A stretch of 53,418 nt of DNA from Mesobacillus subterraneus (GCF_000934845.1 NZ_JXIQ01000025.1:1-53418), one strand, 5' to 3'; shown: positions 27,021-36,414, counted from the stretch's first letter. Notes: generated from the letters alone by a model not told the origin. A program made the numbers and translations.

Positions 27021-27251
27021 TTGGATAACCACCAGCAAACTATTTTCATAGGAAAGACATTGCAAAGGCTGCGGAAAGAAGAGAAATTGAATCAGGAAGA
27101 TTTAGCACACCCCAGCGGTTTAACAAGAGAATACATCTGAATGCTTGAACGGAATATATATAATCCAACTCTCTGGACGATACAACGTTTAGCAAAATCA
27201 TTCGGCATGGAACTTCAAAGCAGCAAAAAAGATAGCCAGAACAAAGATTAA
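27021..27251 (+). pseudogene. XRE-family helix-turn-helix gene with in-frame stop
   Basis: The frame gives GKTLQRLRKEEKLNQEDLA, then GLTREYI, an in-frame TGA (27138-27140), and MLERNIYNPTLWTIQRLAKSFG. This is a complete XRE DNA-binding domain interrupted by one stop. Start is a weak TTG at 27021. It is 23 bases upstream of the small gene at 27275, which it may once have controlled. Confidence 0.65.
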
Positions 27252-27274
27252 TCAGACTTCAAGGAGGCAGCAAA

Positions 27275-27538
27275 ATGAAGTACTTCATCCTATATATCTC
27301 CTACTCGCCCGACTTCACCCAGGAACTTTATATCAAAAGCAAGTCCATCGAGCATCTCCTTGAACGCATCGGCCGCTATACCCCCTGCTGCCTCGCCACA
27401 AGCCAAGACAACATCAACACAAACCAAACCCTATCCATCTACGCAAGAGAAATCATTCCCAGCCAACTTAGCATAAAGAAATCTCAATTCGCCACCATAA
27501 ACGAAAACAAAAGCTACAGCACAAAGGATTTAGAGTAG
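27275..27538 (+). CDS. 87-residue protein of unknown function, founder of a dispersed repeat
   Basis: CAAGGAGGCAGCAAA precedes the ATG, so expression is plausible. The 87 residues show no known domain; the C-terminus QFATINENKSYSTKDLE recurs at 47848-48039, and shorter DNA pieces of the same end occur at 27736, 38290, 38461 and 42410. Because each copy is followed by the same terminator-like hairpin, this gene end is part of a repeated cassette. I do not recognise a function. Confidence 0.55.
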   Translation: MKYFILYISYSPDFTQELYIKSKSIEHLLERIGRYTPCCLATSQDNINTNQTLSIYAREIIPSQLSIKKSQFATINENKSYSTKDLE

Positions 27539-27548
27539 AATGCCAATA

Positions 27549-27590
27549 AAAAATAACAAAAACCAGATCGGAACCTAATCCGATCTGGTT
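27549..27590 (-). terminator. Strong hairpin, terminator on the minus strand
   Basis: AACCAGATCGGA and TCCGATCTGGTT form a 12-bp stem with a 6-base loop. The T-rich run (TTTTTGTTATTTTTT) follows on the minus strand; on the plus strand it may still end the 87-residue gene inefficiently. Confidence 0.55.
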
Positions 27591-27794
27591 ATAAACTTTA
27601 GATTTAAAATCCCCATGCCGCTACAAGCCCAGGACAAATAACCCCAGCAAAACTAAAACAACCCGCCCATGCAGCAAATATTTCGACCCCCGAATAGAAC
27701 CTAGGAGCCGCCCCTTTATCCCATAGAAAAACCAATTCGCGACAATAAATGAAAATAAATCCTACAGCACAAAAGACTTAGAATAACCCGATCA

Positions 27795-27835
27795 CAAAAA
27801 ATCCACCAAGACACATTGTCCAGGCGGATTTTTGT
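27795..27835 (+). terminator. Terminator-like hairpin of the composite repeat
   Basis: AAAAATCC(A/G)CC pairs with GGCGGATTTTT around a loop containing GACACATTGTC. The same hairpin recurs at 38519, 42436 and 48049. Confidence 0.6.
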
Positions 27836-27920
27836 TTATTCATTCTCACACAACCCAGCCACCTGACACCCACACCCCATGCCTTCATACCCCTTGAATA
27901 TAACCACCATACCATACTAG

Positions 27921-27962
27921 TTGTAAAAAATGGTGGGACGAGGAACCTCGTCCCTATGTCCC
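27921..27962 (+). repeat. REP-like palindromic unit, copy 1
   Basis: TTGTAAAAAATGGTGGGACG, then AGGAACCTCGTCCC and TATGTCCC. The right edge directly abuts the truncated transposase frame at 27963. Confidence 0.75.
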
Positions 27963-28411
27963 TCGTGTTTGGCAAACGAGGGGATGGCCTTACTGTCCAT
28001 AGCCAAATGTTTGCCGAAATCCGGTAATAGGTGCGTTATACCTTGGACAAGTCGCTCAAAGAGTTGATCCACCAACTCTTCATGGTCCATAAATGTTTTT
28101 AAAAAACGGGTGTATGCCGAGGACGTTGGAACTTGCCCTTCAAATCCACACATATCCCTTAACTGTCCATTACGCCCAAGTTCTCGACGTGATTTTTCAA
28201 TAGTGTCGTGTTGGAACACAATTCCTGCCAATACCGAGTTCTACATGGCACAAACCGGATAGTCATCCCGACCCTGTCCACGTTTTTTTTCAAGTGTTGC
28301 CATCAGGTCTTCATCGGGCATATAGTCCAGTACCAGACCCAAACGCTCCAAATCCCCAAGTTCATCAAGTTCTTTCCAGAAAAACAGACTCATTTGTGAT
28401 ATAATAGCCAC
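27963..28411 (-). pseudogene. Truncated IS1182-like transposase
   Basis: From a GTG at 28411 with GGGAGG upstream the frame gives a DUF772-type transposase N-terminus (RELGRNGQLRDMCGFEG, VPTSSAYTRFL, DFGKHLAMDSKAI). A TAG at 28241-28243 interrupts it where Trp is expected, and the catalytic remainder is missing: the frame runs straight into a REP-like unit after KHEGHR. Inactive. Confidence 0.7.
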
Positions 28412-28581
28412 GCAGGAAACCTCCCAAGTCTTTAGATTGTTTTTGTCGTGATTAACTATCTATTCCACTTTGGTGCGGTTTTTCCTGCTTTTTAGTTGTT
28501 TGGGGTGGATTTTTTAACGATCCCGTATTTCTATGCTATTTCCTCTTGTTTTTACCCCTTTTGTGGGGGAAAGTTTTTTTA

Positions 28582-28800
28582 TGCCCCTTCAGTAATCCTT
28601 ATCTGATGCGGCTTTACGTACATCGAAAATAGCTCTACGGGACCCATGACCTTCATTATGTGTTTAATAACCTTTAATTTTTCAGCCTGTTCGGGTGTAA
28701 TATATCCGTCAATGGCGAGCTCCAGTTCAGGTATTTTGGATAGACAACATTCAATGATTGCACAGCAATAAACGAGTGGTTGTTTATACAAAGATAAGCC
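28582..28800 (-). pseudogene. IS110-family transposase fragment
   Basis: The minus frame gives IPELELAIDGYITPEQAEKLKVIKHIMK, a stretch I recognise from IS110-family transposases. Only about 70 residues remain. Confidence 0.5.
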
Positions 28801-29012
28801 TACATGTTCAAAGTCGCACTTATTTGTGCTTGGAAACGCAATCTGCACATATAAAAAGGCGGTTATTCCTCAACCGGAGCATCCCACTCCCCTCTATGAC
28901 TATAGATTTGTCAAACTAACGCTCAAGCTAAACTTGTTTCATTGCGTTTTGTGCCTTGAGCGAAGCGAAAGGAATGGATATAAAAATGAAGCAAAAACAA
29001 TTGAAAACCTTT

Positions 29013-29055
29013 TTGAAAGCGTTTATAATTATTAATATACAAAATATAGTATATT
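29013..29055 (+). promoter_or_regulatory. Promoter, cre-like box and YhfZ-type operator of the yhf operon
   Basis: TTGAAA (29013-29018), 17 bases, TATACA (29036-29041) make a good sigma-A promoter. TTGAAAGCGTTTATA over the -35 resembles a cre site. AATATAC (29034-29040), 8 bases, GTATATT (29049-29055) is an inverted repeat over the -10, matched by the same arrangement at 34501. Confidence 0.7.
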
Positions 29056-29074
29056 GTTCACGAGGTAGATGGTG

Positions 29075-30001
29075 ATGTGGGAAAAATTATATTCTAAGAA
29101 CGGATTAGCAGCCAAACATATTGCACAAGAATTAATCCAATTGGATATCGGGGTTAAGATTCCACGAGTATCGGATTACAGTGAAAAGTTGAATTTTGGC
29201 AGGGGAACCGTGCAGAGTGCCCTAAGTCTATTGGAGGAAATGAAGGCGATAAAGCTTGAAGCGAGGGGTCATTTAGGTACCTTCTTGATTAGAAAAGATA
29301 ACGACCTCTTAAGTGAAATTGCGGGGATTTCTCCACTAGTAGGTTCTATGCCCTTGCCCTATTCAAGAAAATATGAAGGGTTAGCGACGGGAATTATTGA
29401 GGCATTTGAATCAAAAGGGAAAAAAATCTATTTAAGCTATATGCGTGGTGGCTTAAACCGGATCGAAACAGTTCGTACAAAGAGAAGTGATTTTGTAATT
29501 GTCTCTAAAATGACGGCAGAAAAGGTACTCTCTGATTACCCAAATCTTAAGATTATCAAAAGACTAGGAATGAATAGCTATGTTTCTGCCCATAAGATTT
29601 TCCTAGCCGACTCTAATGAAGAAGAAATTCGCGATGACATGAAGATTGGCGTTGATATGGACTCTTTGGACCAAAGGAATCTGACCTTTATGGAATTTGG
29701 TGGAAGAAATGTAGAATTTGTTAATGTCAATTACATGCAACTGTTTGAGATGCTTTTATCCAAGCAAATTGATGCTGCTGTCTGGAATCAAGATGATCGA
29801 AAAATGGATGGATCATTTAAAGCGATAGATTTTCAGTCACCACAAGCCAAGAAAATCTCGATGGATACTTCAGAGGCCGTCATTATTATTGATGGGGACA
29901 GAGAAAAAGAAATTTTGGAAAAATGGAATTCAGTGGAATTAGAAAAAATTCTAGAAATCCAAGCAAGTGTTGAAACGGGAGAGAGATTACCAAGCTATTA
30001 A
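29075..30001 (+). CDS. yhfZ: YhfZ-like GntR-type regulator
   Basis: About 308 residues. The N-terminal winged helix includes LNFGRGTVQSALSLLEE, followed by a wing and an effector-binding domain of the YhfZ C-terminal type. The family regulates yhf operons. ATG at 29075 has GAGG at good distance; an in-frame ATG at 29069 is closer to it than usual. It is first in the operon, downstream of the 29013 promoter, and probably autoregulates through the repeated AATATAC-N8-GTATA operator. Confidence 0.8.
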   Translation: MWEKLYSKNGLAAKHIAQELIQLDIGVKIPRVSDYSEKLNFGRGTVQSALSLLEEMKAIKLEARGHLGTFLIRKDNDLLSEIAGISPLVGSMPLPYSRKYEGLATGIIEAFESKGKKIYLSYMRGGLNRIETVRTKRSDFVIVSKMTAEKVLSDYPNLKIIKRLGMNSYVSAHKIFLADSNEEEIRDDMKIGVDMDSLDQRNLTFMEFGGRNVEFVNVNYMQLFEMLLSKQIDAAVWNQDDRKMDGSFKAIDFQSPQAKKISMDTSEAVIIIDGDREKEILEKWNSVELEKILEIQASVETGERLPSY

Positions 30002-30038
30002 TTAATACAAGACCCCAAAAAAGAAAGGTCTGATCATC

Positions 30039-30914
30039 ATGTTACAAAACGGGATCACGTATATGCATGAACATACAACAATTGATCTATCAGAATTGAA
30101 GTGTAATGAAGATTGTCAGTTAGATGTATTTTCAGAGACTGTTAGAGAGTATAAGAAGTTATACGAAAAAGGAGTTCGAAATATCGTCGATGTGACGAAC
30201 TTCGGAATGGGGAGAAATATTCCCTTTGTACAAAAGGTAGCAGGGGAATCTGGAATCAATATTATTCATGCAACTGGTTTTTACCAAGAAAAATTTTATC
30301 CCATCCAGGTATTCCGCGAAACAAAGGAACAGCTGGCTGAGAGAATGGTAAAAGAAATTACCGTAGGCATTAAGGGTACAAATGTCAAAGCCGAGATCAT
30401 CGGTGAAATCGGTACAAGTCACAATAAATGGACTGATGCAGAAAAGAAGGTGTTCGAAGCAGTCGTGATGGTCCATAAGGAAACGAACAAGCCGATTACA
30501 ACACATACGAGTTTGGGGACTTTGGGACATGAACAGGTTGCGTTCTTTAAGGAAAACGGAGTTGATTTGAATCGAGTCATTATTGGTCATGTCGATTTAA
30601 CTGGAGACTTCGATTATATTTTGAAGATCATAAAAGAAGGCGCTTACGTAGAATTTGACACGATTGGCAAAGAGAATTACATGCCAGACCAAGTTCGAGC
30701 TGATATTTTGAAAAAACTGCAAGACCTTGGGTTTATCGACCGCGTTCTTTTATCCATGGATATTACGCGCAAGTCACATCTAGAATACCTTGGTGGATTG
30801 GGCTATTCCTTCTTATTAGATAATTTTGTTCCACGTCTGCAACAGAGCGGAGTAACAGACGAATCCATCGAAAAAATGCTTGTGAAAAACCCAATGACTT
30901 TTATGAAAGGATAA
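30039..30914 (+). CDS. php: Phosphotriesterase-homology protein (Php/YhfV-like)
   Basis: A 291-residue TIM-barrel metal hydrolase of the amidohydrolase superfamily. Ligands: HEH motif His10 and His12, a Glu in EIGTSHN in place of the carboxylated Lys of phosphotriesterase, His in TTHTS, His in GHVD, and Asp in SMDIT. The substrate of Php is unknown; relatives include lactonases. AAAGAAAGG precedes the start. It follows yhfZ by 37 bases. Confidence 0.87.
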   Translation: MLQNGITYMHEHTTIDLSELKCNEDCQLDVFSETVREYKKLYEKGVRNIVDVTNFGMGRNIPFVQKVAGESGINIIHATGFYQEKFYPIQVFRETKEQLAERMVKEITVGIKGTNVKAEIIGEIGTSHNKWTDAEKKVFEAVVMVHKETNKPITTHTSLGTLGHEQVAFFKENGVDLNRVIIGHVDLTGDFDYILKIIKEGAYVEFDTIGKENYMPDQVRADILKKLQDLGFIDRVLLSMDITRKSHLEYLGGLGYSFLLDNFVPRLQQSGVTDESIEKMLVKNPMTFMKG

Positions 30915-32033
30915 GTGGAATATATGCAAACATATCCTTTAAATAGTATTTCCATTGAAGCAGCCCAGCAAAAACAATTTAGACTGGTGGACATCGTTAC
31001 CAAACATTTTCGTGGAGAAGAACTGCTGCAGTTAGGTGATTTAGGTGTCGTGAAAGGAATTAATAAGCCTCGTACCACGAAAAAAGTAGAAGAAGTATTA
31101 GCCGAGTATTTTGGTGTAGAAAAGGCGATGTTAGTACGGGGAGCTGGCACAGGGGCATTACGTTTTGGATTTATGAGCTTCTTAAAGCATGGCGATAAGA
31201 TTCTTGTACATGAGGCACCAATTTATCCGACAAGTAAGACGACATTAGAATATATGGGAGTTGTTACAATTCCGGTTGATTTCCATGATCAGAAAAAAGT
31301 GGTGGAAGTGATTAAAGAGAATCCAGAGCTTAAGGGAGCACTCGTTCAGCATACTCGACAAAAGATGGATGACCGTTATGACTTAGTAGAGATCATTGAA
31401 GTCATACGTTCTGCAAACCCTCAATTAACGATCGTCACAGATGATAATTATGCAGCGATGAAGGTTGAAAAAATAGGAACGGAAGCTGGAGCAGACTTAG
31501 CAACCTTTTCTTTATTTAAGTTGTTGGGTCCTGAAGGGATAGGACTCATATTAGGAAAAGCAGCCTTAATTAACAGCATAGAGAAATTGAATTATTCAGG
31601 TGGAAGTCAAGTACAGGGTTATGAAGCAATGGAGGCATTACGAGGGCTCATTTATGCGCCTGTGATGCTTGCAATTCAAGCAAAAGTCAATGACCAGCTC
31701 ATACGTTTTTTGAATAATGGGAAAGTTGAAGGTGTGAAACAAGCTTTTCTTGCCAATGCTCAATCTAAAGTGTTGCTGGTAGAGCTTGATGAGCCGATTG
31801 CAGAGGAAGTATTACAGCATGCAAACGAATTAGGAGCAGCTCCAAATCCAGTAGGTGCCGAATCCAAATATGAATTTGCTCCTATGTTCTATCGAGTTTC
31901 AGGCACATTCCTGGCAGCGGACCCTTCCTTAGCGAAAAAAATGATCCGCATTAATCCATTTAGAAGTGGTGTTGATACGATTATCCGAATACTCGAAACG
32001 TCGATTCAACGGGCGATAGAAAATCGTTCATAG
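30915..32033 (+). CDS. yhfS: YhfS-like PLP-dependent aminotransferase-fold enzyme
   Basis: A 372-residue fold-type I pyridoxal phosphate enzyme: the N-terminal GAGTGALRFG (77-86) for cofactor phosphate, Asp176 (TDDN) for the pyridine nitrogen and Lys202 (FSLFKLLGPEG) as the Schiff-base lysine. It belongs to the YhfS group, related to cystathionine lyases and aminotransferases; reaction unknown. A GTG at 30915 directly follows the php stop; ATG at 30924 is an alternative. Confidence 0.83.
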   Translation: MEYMQTYPLNSISIEAAQQKQFRLVDIVTKHFRGEELLQLGDLGVVKGINKPRTTKKVEEVLAEYFGVEKAMLVRGAGTGALRFGFMSFLKHGDKILVHEAPIYPTSKTTLEYMGVVTIPVDFHDQKKVVEVIKENPELKGALVQHTRQKMDDRYDLVEIIEVIRSANPQLTIVTDDNYAAMKVEKIGTEAGADLATFSLFKLLGPEGIGLILGKAALINSIEKLNYSGGSQVQGYEAMEALRGLIYAPVMLAIQAKVNDQLIRFLNNGKVEGVKQAFLANAQSKVLLVELDEPIAEEVLQHANELGAAPNPVGAESKYEFAPMFYRVSGTFLAADPSLAKKMIRINPFRSGVDTIIRILETSIQRAIENRS

Positions 32034-32057
32034 AATACTATTATTGGAGGCAATGAA

Positions 32058-33281
32058 ATGGCAAGAAGAGTAATAGTCTTAATATTAGATAGCTTAGGTG
32101 TCGGCTATATGGAAGATGCAATGGATTATCATCCGCAAGATGTGGGAGCCAATACCTTTTCGCATATATTAACAGAAGTTCCCTCATTAAAGATACCTAC
32201 ATTCGAGCGTCTCGGTATTAATAAAATATTGAATCATCCAAACTTGGAGAATACAAATCCTATTGCGAGCTTCGGTGTTTGCAAGTTAATGCATCAAGGT
32301 GCAGATAGTTTTGAAGGGCATAATGAAATCATGGGCACGAAGCCAAGAAAGGCTTATTTGGCGCCATTTATAGAGAATATGGATGAAGTAAAAATGGCAC
32401 TTGAAAGGGAAGGCTATAAGGTAACCATTCCAAAACCAGAAATCCCTTATTTGTTAGTGAATGATTTGGTGATTGTCGCTGATAACATTGAGACTGATTA
32501 TGGACAAATATATAATGTCAGTGCTCCTCTAGACTTTATTTCATTTGAAGAGGTTTTAAAAATCGGTCAATGTGTGAGAGATCATGTAAAGGTGAACAGA
32601 GTAATTGCCCTAGGTGGAGAAAATGTGACTCCAGAGCATTTGCAGGATTCCGTGGAAAGACGGGAAGATGGACTTGTAGGCGTGAATTCTCCAAAATCAA
32701 ATGTGTATAAACAAGGGTATCAGGTGCGTCATTTGGGATATGGAATTTCTCCTGAGCATCAGCTTCCTACTCTTGCGATCCATGCAGGATTCGAAGTTTC
32801 CCTTGTTGGAAAGATGCAGGACGTCATCCATTGTGATGGGGCACATAAATATCCAGGAGTGGACACTGATCAAGTCATGCGTGATATTTTAAACGAAATG
32901 GATCGTGTTGGGCATGGAGTGATCGCTGCGACAGTACAAGAAACAGACTTAGCAGGTCATGCGCAAAATCCAATCCGATATGCAGATCGAATCGAAGTCG
33001 TTGAAAGTTATTTGCCAGCACTTCTAGATAAGATGACAGAAGAAGACCTTCTAATCATGAGTGCGGATCATGGCAACGATCCAACGATTGGTCATAATCA
33101 GCATACGCGAGAAAAAACGTATTTATTGGCTTACCATAAACAGCTTAAGTCGGTTTGTGTAGGAGAAAGAGAGACGCTATCCGATATCGCTGCCACTGCG
33201 GCAGAGTATCTTGGAATATCGAATATAGAGAATGGAACTTCGTTTCTCTCATTAATGCAACAACAAGATAGGAGTGAGTGA
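32058..33281 (+). CDS. yhfW: YhfW-like metalloenzyme of the phosphopentomutase family
   Basis: A 407-residue alkaline-phosphatase-superfamily protein resembling phosphopentomutase (DeoB): LDSLGVG near the N-terminus with the first metal Asp, GADSFEGHNEIMG around the phosphorylated Thr or Ser region, DLAGHAQN and the C-terminal SADHGND-GHNQHTRE metal motif. The substrate is probably a sugar phosphate, not established. GGAGG at good spacing precedes the ATG. It ends one base before the yhfX start. Confidence 0.85.
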   Translation: MARRVIVLILDSLGVGYMEDAMDYHPQDVGANTFSHILTEVPSLKIPTFERLGINKILNHPNLENTNPIASFGVCKLMHQGADSFEGHNEIMGTKPRKAYLAPFIENMDEVKMALEREGYKVTIPKPEIPYLLVNDLVIVADNIETDYGQIYNVSAPLDFISFEEVLKIGQCVRDHVKVNRVIALGGENVTPEHLQDSVERREDGLVGVNSPKSNVYKQGYQVRHLGYGISPEHQLPTLAIHAGFEVSLVGKMQDVIHCDGAHKYPGVDTDQVMRDILNEMDRVGHGVIAATVQETDLAGHAQNPIRYADRIEVVESYLPALLDKMTEEDLLIMSADHGNDPTIGHNQHTREKTYLLAYHKQLKSVCVGERETLSDIAATAAEYLGISNIENGTSFLSLMQQQDRSE

Positions 33282-33282
33282 G

Positions 33283-34434
33283 ATGTTTTTAGAAGTAACC
33301 CAAAAGTACAATCCTAAATTAATACAATACGCAATGGAACTTCATCAAAATGGCTCAATCACACCAAACACATATGTTGTCGATCTGGACACGATAAGAA
33401 GAAATAGTGAACTTCTGTCTTTAGAAGCCAAAAAACAGAATATTGAACTATTCTTTATGACCAAACAGTTTGGGCGAAATCCGCTAGTTTCTAAAGCGAT
33501 TGTCGAAGCTGGAATTGAAAAAGCGGTCGCAGTTGATCCGTGGGAGGCATTATCGTTAAGTAAACATGGCATTAAAATTGGACATGTTGGACATTTAGTT
33601 CAAATTCCGAAAAACATGATTCCTCAAATTTTGCAATTGAATCCAGAGTTTGTGACGGTCTTTAGTTATGAAAATGCCAAGAATCTTAGTAAAGCCTCTG
33701 TAAGATTGAATAAAAGGCAAAAGGTTTTTTTACGAATTGCTAACGATAAAGACTTTTTCTTTAATGGTCAAGAGGGTGGTTTCGGAATAGAACAATTGGA
33801 ACAACAAATCGAAGAGCTGGAAAAATTAGCTGGAATTGAAATTGCCGGACTGACTAGCTTTCCTTGTGTATTGATCCAAGATGAGACAGCAAAGGTTACG
33901 CCGAATGTAAAATCGATGCATGAAGCAAAAGCATTGCTTGAAGAAAGAGGATATCGAAAGCTAGAAATAAATATGCCGAGCGCAACTTCAACGGAAACAA
34001 TGAAACTTCTAAAAGATAATGGAGCCACGCAAGGCGAGCCCGGTCATGCTTTAACAGGAACAACACCAATTCATGCCGTAAAGGACTTAGCTGAGAAACC
34101 TGCGATGATCTATGTCACCGAAGTATCTCATTTTTATCAAAACAGGGCGTATGTATTTGGAGGAGGTTTTTATCCACGTTCACAAATGAAAGGTGCATTA
34201 GTGGGGACAAACAAGAATAATCTTAAACATGTACCAATTTTACAAAATGACCCATGCAATATTGATTACTATGGCACATTAGAAACAAACGACGTCAAGA
34301 TTGGGGATTCAGTTATTTACGCTTTCCGGACGCAAGTTTTTGTCACGAATGCACAGGTAGCTGTCGTACAGAATTTATCTTCCAATCCGGAGCTTCTTGG
34401 AATTTATGATTCAAAAGGCAATGAGATAGGTTAA
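33283..34434 (+). CDS. yhfX: YhfX-like PLP enzyme (alanine-racemase fold)
   Basis: A 383-residue fold-type III pyridoxal phosphate protein. Lys61 in FMTKQFGRNP is the likely Schiff-base lysine at the end of the first barrel strand, with the C-terminal beta domain after about residue 260. YhfX proteins resemble alanine racemase and ornithine decarboxylase; activity unknown. ATG at 33283 is chosen because AGGAG is eight bases before it; an upstream GTG in frame overlaps yhfW. Confidence 0.83.
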   Translation: MFLEVTQKYNPKLIQYAMELHQNGSITPNTYVVDLDTIRRNSELLSLEAKKQNIELFFMTKQFGRNPLVSKAIVEAGIEKAVAVDPWEALSLSKHGIKIGHVGHLVQIPKNMIPQILQLNPEFVTVFSYENAKNLSKASVRLNKRQKVFLRIANDKDFFFNGQEGGFGIEQLEQQIEELEKLAGIEIAGLTSFPCVLIQDETAKVTPNVKSMHEAKALLEERGYRKLEINMPSATSTETMKLLKDNGATQGEPGHALTGTTPIHAVKDLAEKPAMIYVTEVSHFYQNRAYVFGGGFYPRSQMKGALVGTNKNNLKHVPILQNDPCNIDYYGTLETNDVKIGDSVIYAFRTQVFVTNAQVAVVQNLSSNPELLGIYDSKGNEIG

Positions 34435-34468
34435 CCCTATGAGTCATTTGAAAATTCAAAAGATTTCA

Positions 34469-34520
34469 TTGAAAAACAAAAATGTAAACGCTATAATTAC
34501 AATATACAATATACTGTATA
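34469..34520 (+). promoter_or_regulatory. Second yhf promoter with cre-like box and operator
   Basis: TTGAAA (34469-34474), 17 bases, TATAAT (34492-34497) is a consensus sigma-A promoter. TGTAAACGCTATAA overlapping the -10 is cre-like, and AATATAC (34501-34507), 8 bases, GTATA (34516-34520) repeats the operator geometry at 29034. Confidence 0.75.
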
Positions 34521-34551
34521 AGACAAACTATCAGATTGCGAGTGAAGCTTT

Positions 34552-35658
34552 ATGTCAGACTTAATCAACAAAGTGAAGCTTGCTGGAAGAGAATTAGGAA
34601 GATCTGTCGTTGATCTCAATCCCAACATTACTGAAGAGATGAAAGGCAAAAATATTAAGCCTTTATATTTCGGGATTAAAGATACAAATCAAATTCCAGC
34701 AGCCATGATTGAGAGACTTCGCTCAGATAAACGTTTTGTTTGGCTCACAGTAGATAAAGCTTCTAATCGAGGACGTGCGTTAGATACCGACCTAATAAAT
34801 CCGGTAACCTATCGAGTCATGACAGGGTCATCGAGTGGAGGACCGATCAATATCATCAAGGGGATTACGGACTTTGCGATCGGAACAGACGGGGGAGGAT
34901 CAGTTTTGGCACCAGCCATGAGTTGTCAGCTGCCCTCCATGATTGGTGCGGGTGTAGGAACTCTCGTGAAAAATAGTAAGAAGTCAACGGATGGCCAATT
35001 ATTCACAGGAAGTGTCGGAGTGATTGGCAAAAGCATTCACATGATAAAAACAGTGATGGAATGCCTAATGGATGAACGTTTTTCAAACGACGCATTTAGA
35101 AAAATAAAAATTGTTATTCCAAAAAAGGGAACGGTCATCTGTCCAGATGGACGAGATATGCATGAAAAGGTGATGTACTATCTTTCGAAAATAGATGGAT
35201 ATACGATCGAAGAAGTTGACATGACGGGAATTGAAAATAGAAAAACGGGAATGGCTGTTATCGAAGAATCATTTGAGAAAGAGAACGTAGATCTAATCGT
35301 TACTTGTGAAGGACCGGTTGATGTGTATGGTTATGGTGAAACGATTCCACAATTCTTCGGCACACCAGGAATGGAGATTACTAAAAATCATGGGAAATTT
35401 CTAATCAGGTCAGCCAACATGTGCCAAACAACAGCCTTAACGATACCCGTAGAAACACTTGCCAGTGGGTTGGTAGTGATTGGTAAGAAAGGGATCGACT
35501 CTGCTATTCAAGCCATTAAGTTGGCAGAAAAGCTCGAAAAGGTGATTGAAATGCCAGAGGTTTGGAAGAACTATTTCATTCAAGAATCCCAATTTACAGG
35601 ATTAGAGTTGAAGGAGATAAATGCATTTCATCATAAAACGAGGGAGGATGCTCTATGA
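34552..35658 (+). CDS. Amidase-signature-family protein in the yhf cluster
   Basis: A 368-residue amidase-like protein. The Ser-Ser-Lys catalytic set seems present: Lys43 (FGIKD), cis-Ser in TGSSSGG (91-97) and nucleophile Ser117 (GTDGGGSV). It is shorter than usual amidases (about 450-500). It probably hydrolyses an amide in the yhf pathway; E. coli's operon has no such gene. It is the first gene behind the 34469 promoter and overlaps the next gene by four bases. Confidence 0.75.
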   Translation: MSDLINKVKLAGRELGRSVVDLNPNITEEMKGKNIKPLYFGIKDTNQIPAAMIERLRSDKRFVWLTVDKASNRGRALDTDLINPVTYRVMTGSSSGGPINIIKGITDFAIGTDGGGSVLAPAMSCQLPSMIGAGVGTLVKNSKKSTDGQLFTGSVGVIGKSIHMIKTVMECLMDERFSNDAFRKIKIVIPKKGTVICPDGRDMHEKVMYYLSKIDGYTIEEVDMTGIENRKTGMAVIEESFEKENVDLIVTCEGPVDVYGYGETIPQFFGTPGMEITKNHGKFLIRSANMCQTTALTIPVETLASGLVVIGKKGIDSAIQAIKLAEKLEKVIEMPEVWKNYFIQESQFTGLELKEINAFHHKTREDAL

Positions 35659-36020
35659 AACTAGAAGAATATATCGAGAGATTGAGGATCCTATTAGAGC
35701 AAGAAGTGATTACAACTAAATCTTATGAAGTAGCACTTGAAGCCTACAATGAGCTGCTCAAAGTTTTAAATAAAACAGAGGTTACCCAAGCAGAGATGTT
35801 ATTCACCCATTTGCCAATGGCGCTGACGCGGATTAACAATGAATACATAGTGGAGGGTCCAGTCAAAGAGATTGTTGATGAAATTATGAATTCTAAACAC
35901 TTTGCTATTGCGAAATCTCAAGTAGATATCATCGAAGAGAATTGGGGAAATGTATTGCCACAAGGAGAGAAGGATTTCCTATATTTACACTATACAACGG
36001 TTCTAGATTTGAATCTTTAA
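35655..36020 (+). CDS. yhfY: YhfY-like PRD-domain protein
   Basis: A 121-residue helical protein resembling a single PTS-regulation-type (PRD) domain, with a His in the FTHLPMALTRI stretch. In E. coli the same position holds YhfY. It has no DNA-binding domain, so it may modulate another regulator or enzyme. Its ATG overlaps the amidase stop (ATGA) and has GGGAGG upstream. Confidence 0.75.
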   Translation: MKLEEYIERLRILLEQEVITTKSYEVALEAYNELLKVLNKTEVTQAEMLFTHLPMALTRINNEYIVEGPVKEIVDEIMNSKHFAIAKSQVDIIEENWGNVLPQGEKDFLYLHYTTVLDLNL

Positions 36021-36033
36021 GGGGGAAAATCAA

Positions 36034-36393
36034 ATGAAAATTGTAGTTGGCGGACAGGTAGAGAAGAAGAAAATTCAAGATTTAATTAATGAAATCGACC
36101 CATCGATTGAAACAGTTGTGAAATCGGATTTAGATGCAGCAATGGTTATGAAGACTGGGCAAGCAGACTATTATTTTGGTGCTTGTCACACAGGAGGCGG
36201 TGGTGCATTGGCCATGGCAATCGCGCTTATCGGTAGAGATAAGTGTGAAACAGTATCCATGCCAGGGAAAAAGCCAAATGAAGAAAAAGTAATCGAAGCA
36301 GTCAAAGCAGGAAAGAAAGCATTTGGTTTTACAGGCGATCATGCCGAAACAGCAGTACCAATGATTGTAAAAGCAATTAAATCAAATTCTTAA
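36034..36393 (+). CDS. yhfU: YhfU-like protein (DUF2620)
   Basis: A 119-residue small alpha/beta protein of the DUF2620 family, with a glycine-rich ACHTGGGGALAMAIALIG segment. It accompanies YhfT in yhf operons and could be a soluble partner of the transporter. AAGGGGGAAA precedes the ATG. Function unknown. Confidence 0.82.
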   Translation: MKIVVGGQVEKKKIQDLINEIDPSIETVVKSDLDAAMVMKTGQADYYFGACHTGGGGALAMAIALIGRDKCETVSMPGKKPNEEKVIEAVKAGKKAFGFTGDHAETAVPMIVKAIKSNS

Positions 36394-36414
36394 TGAGGTA
36401 GGGGGTCAAAAAGA

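Larger units (their letters stand above)
27500..27900 (+). repeat. Dispersed composite repeat, copy 1
   Basis: The 3' end of the 87-residue gene, an AACCAGATCGGA hairpin, a CATGCAGCAAATATTTCGACC segment piece and a GGCGGATTTTT terminator occur here in order and again, about 90 percent alike by eye, at 38270-38600. Parts recur at 41131-41222, 42408-42480, 47990-48110 and 50384-50427. Confidence 0.7.

Noticed and set aside
27138-27140. In-frame TGA read as selenocysteine in the XRE-type gene
   Set aside because: The residue is expected to be Ser, no selenocysteine element follows, and the gene sits among relics; a nonsense mutation is simpler.
28826-29035. 69-codon frame before yhfZ
   Set aside because: Overlaps the yhf promoter and a transposase fragment on the other strand; no ribosome binding site.
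34552-35658. Calling the amidase-like protein GatA
   Set aside because: Too short, no gatB or gatC nearby, and it belongs to the yhf transcript.
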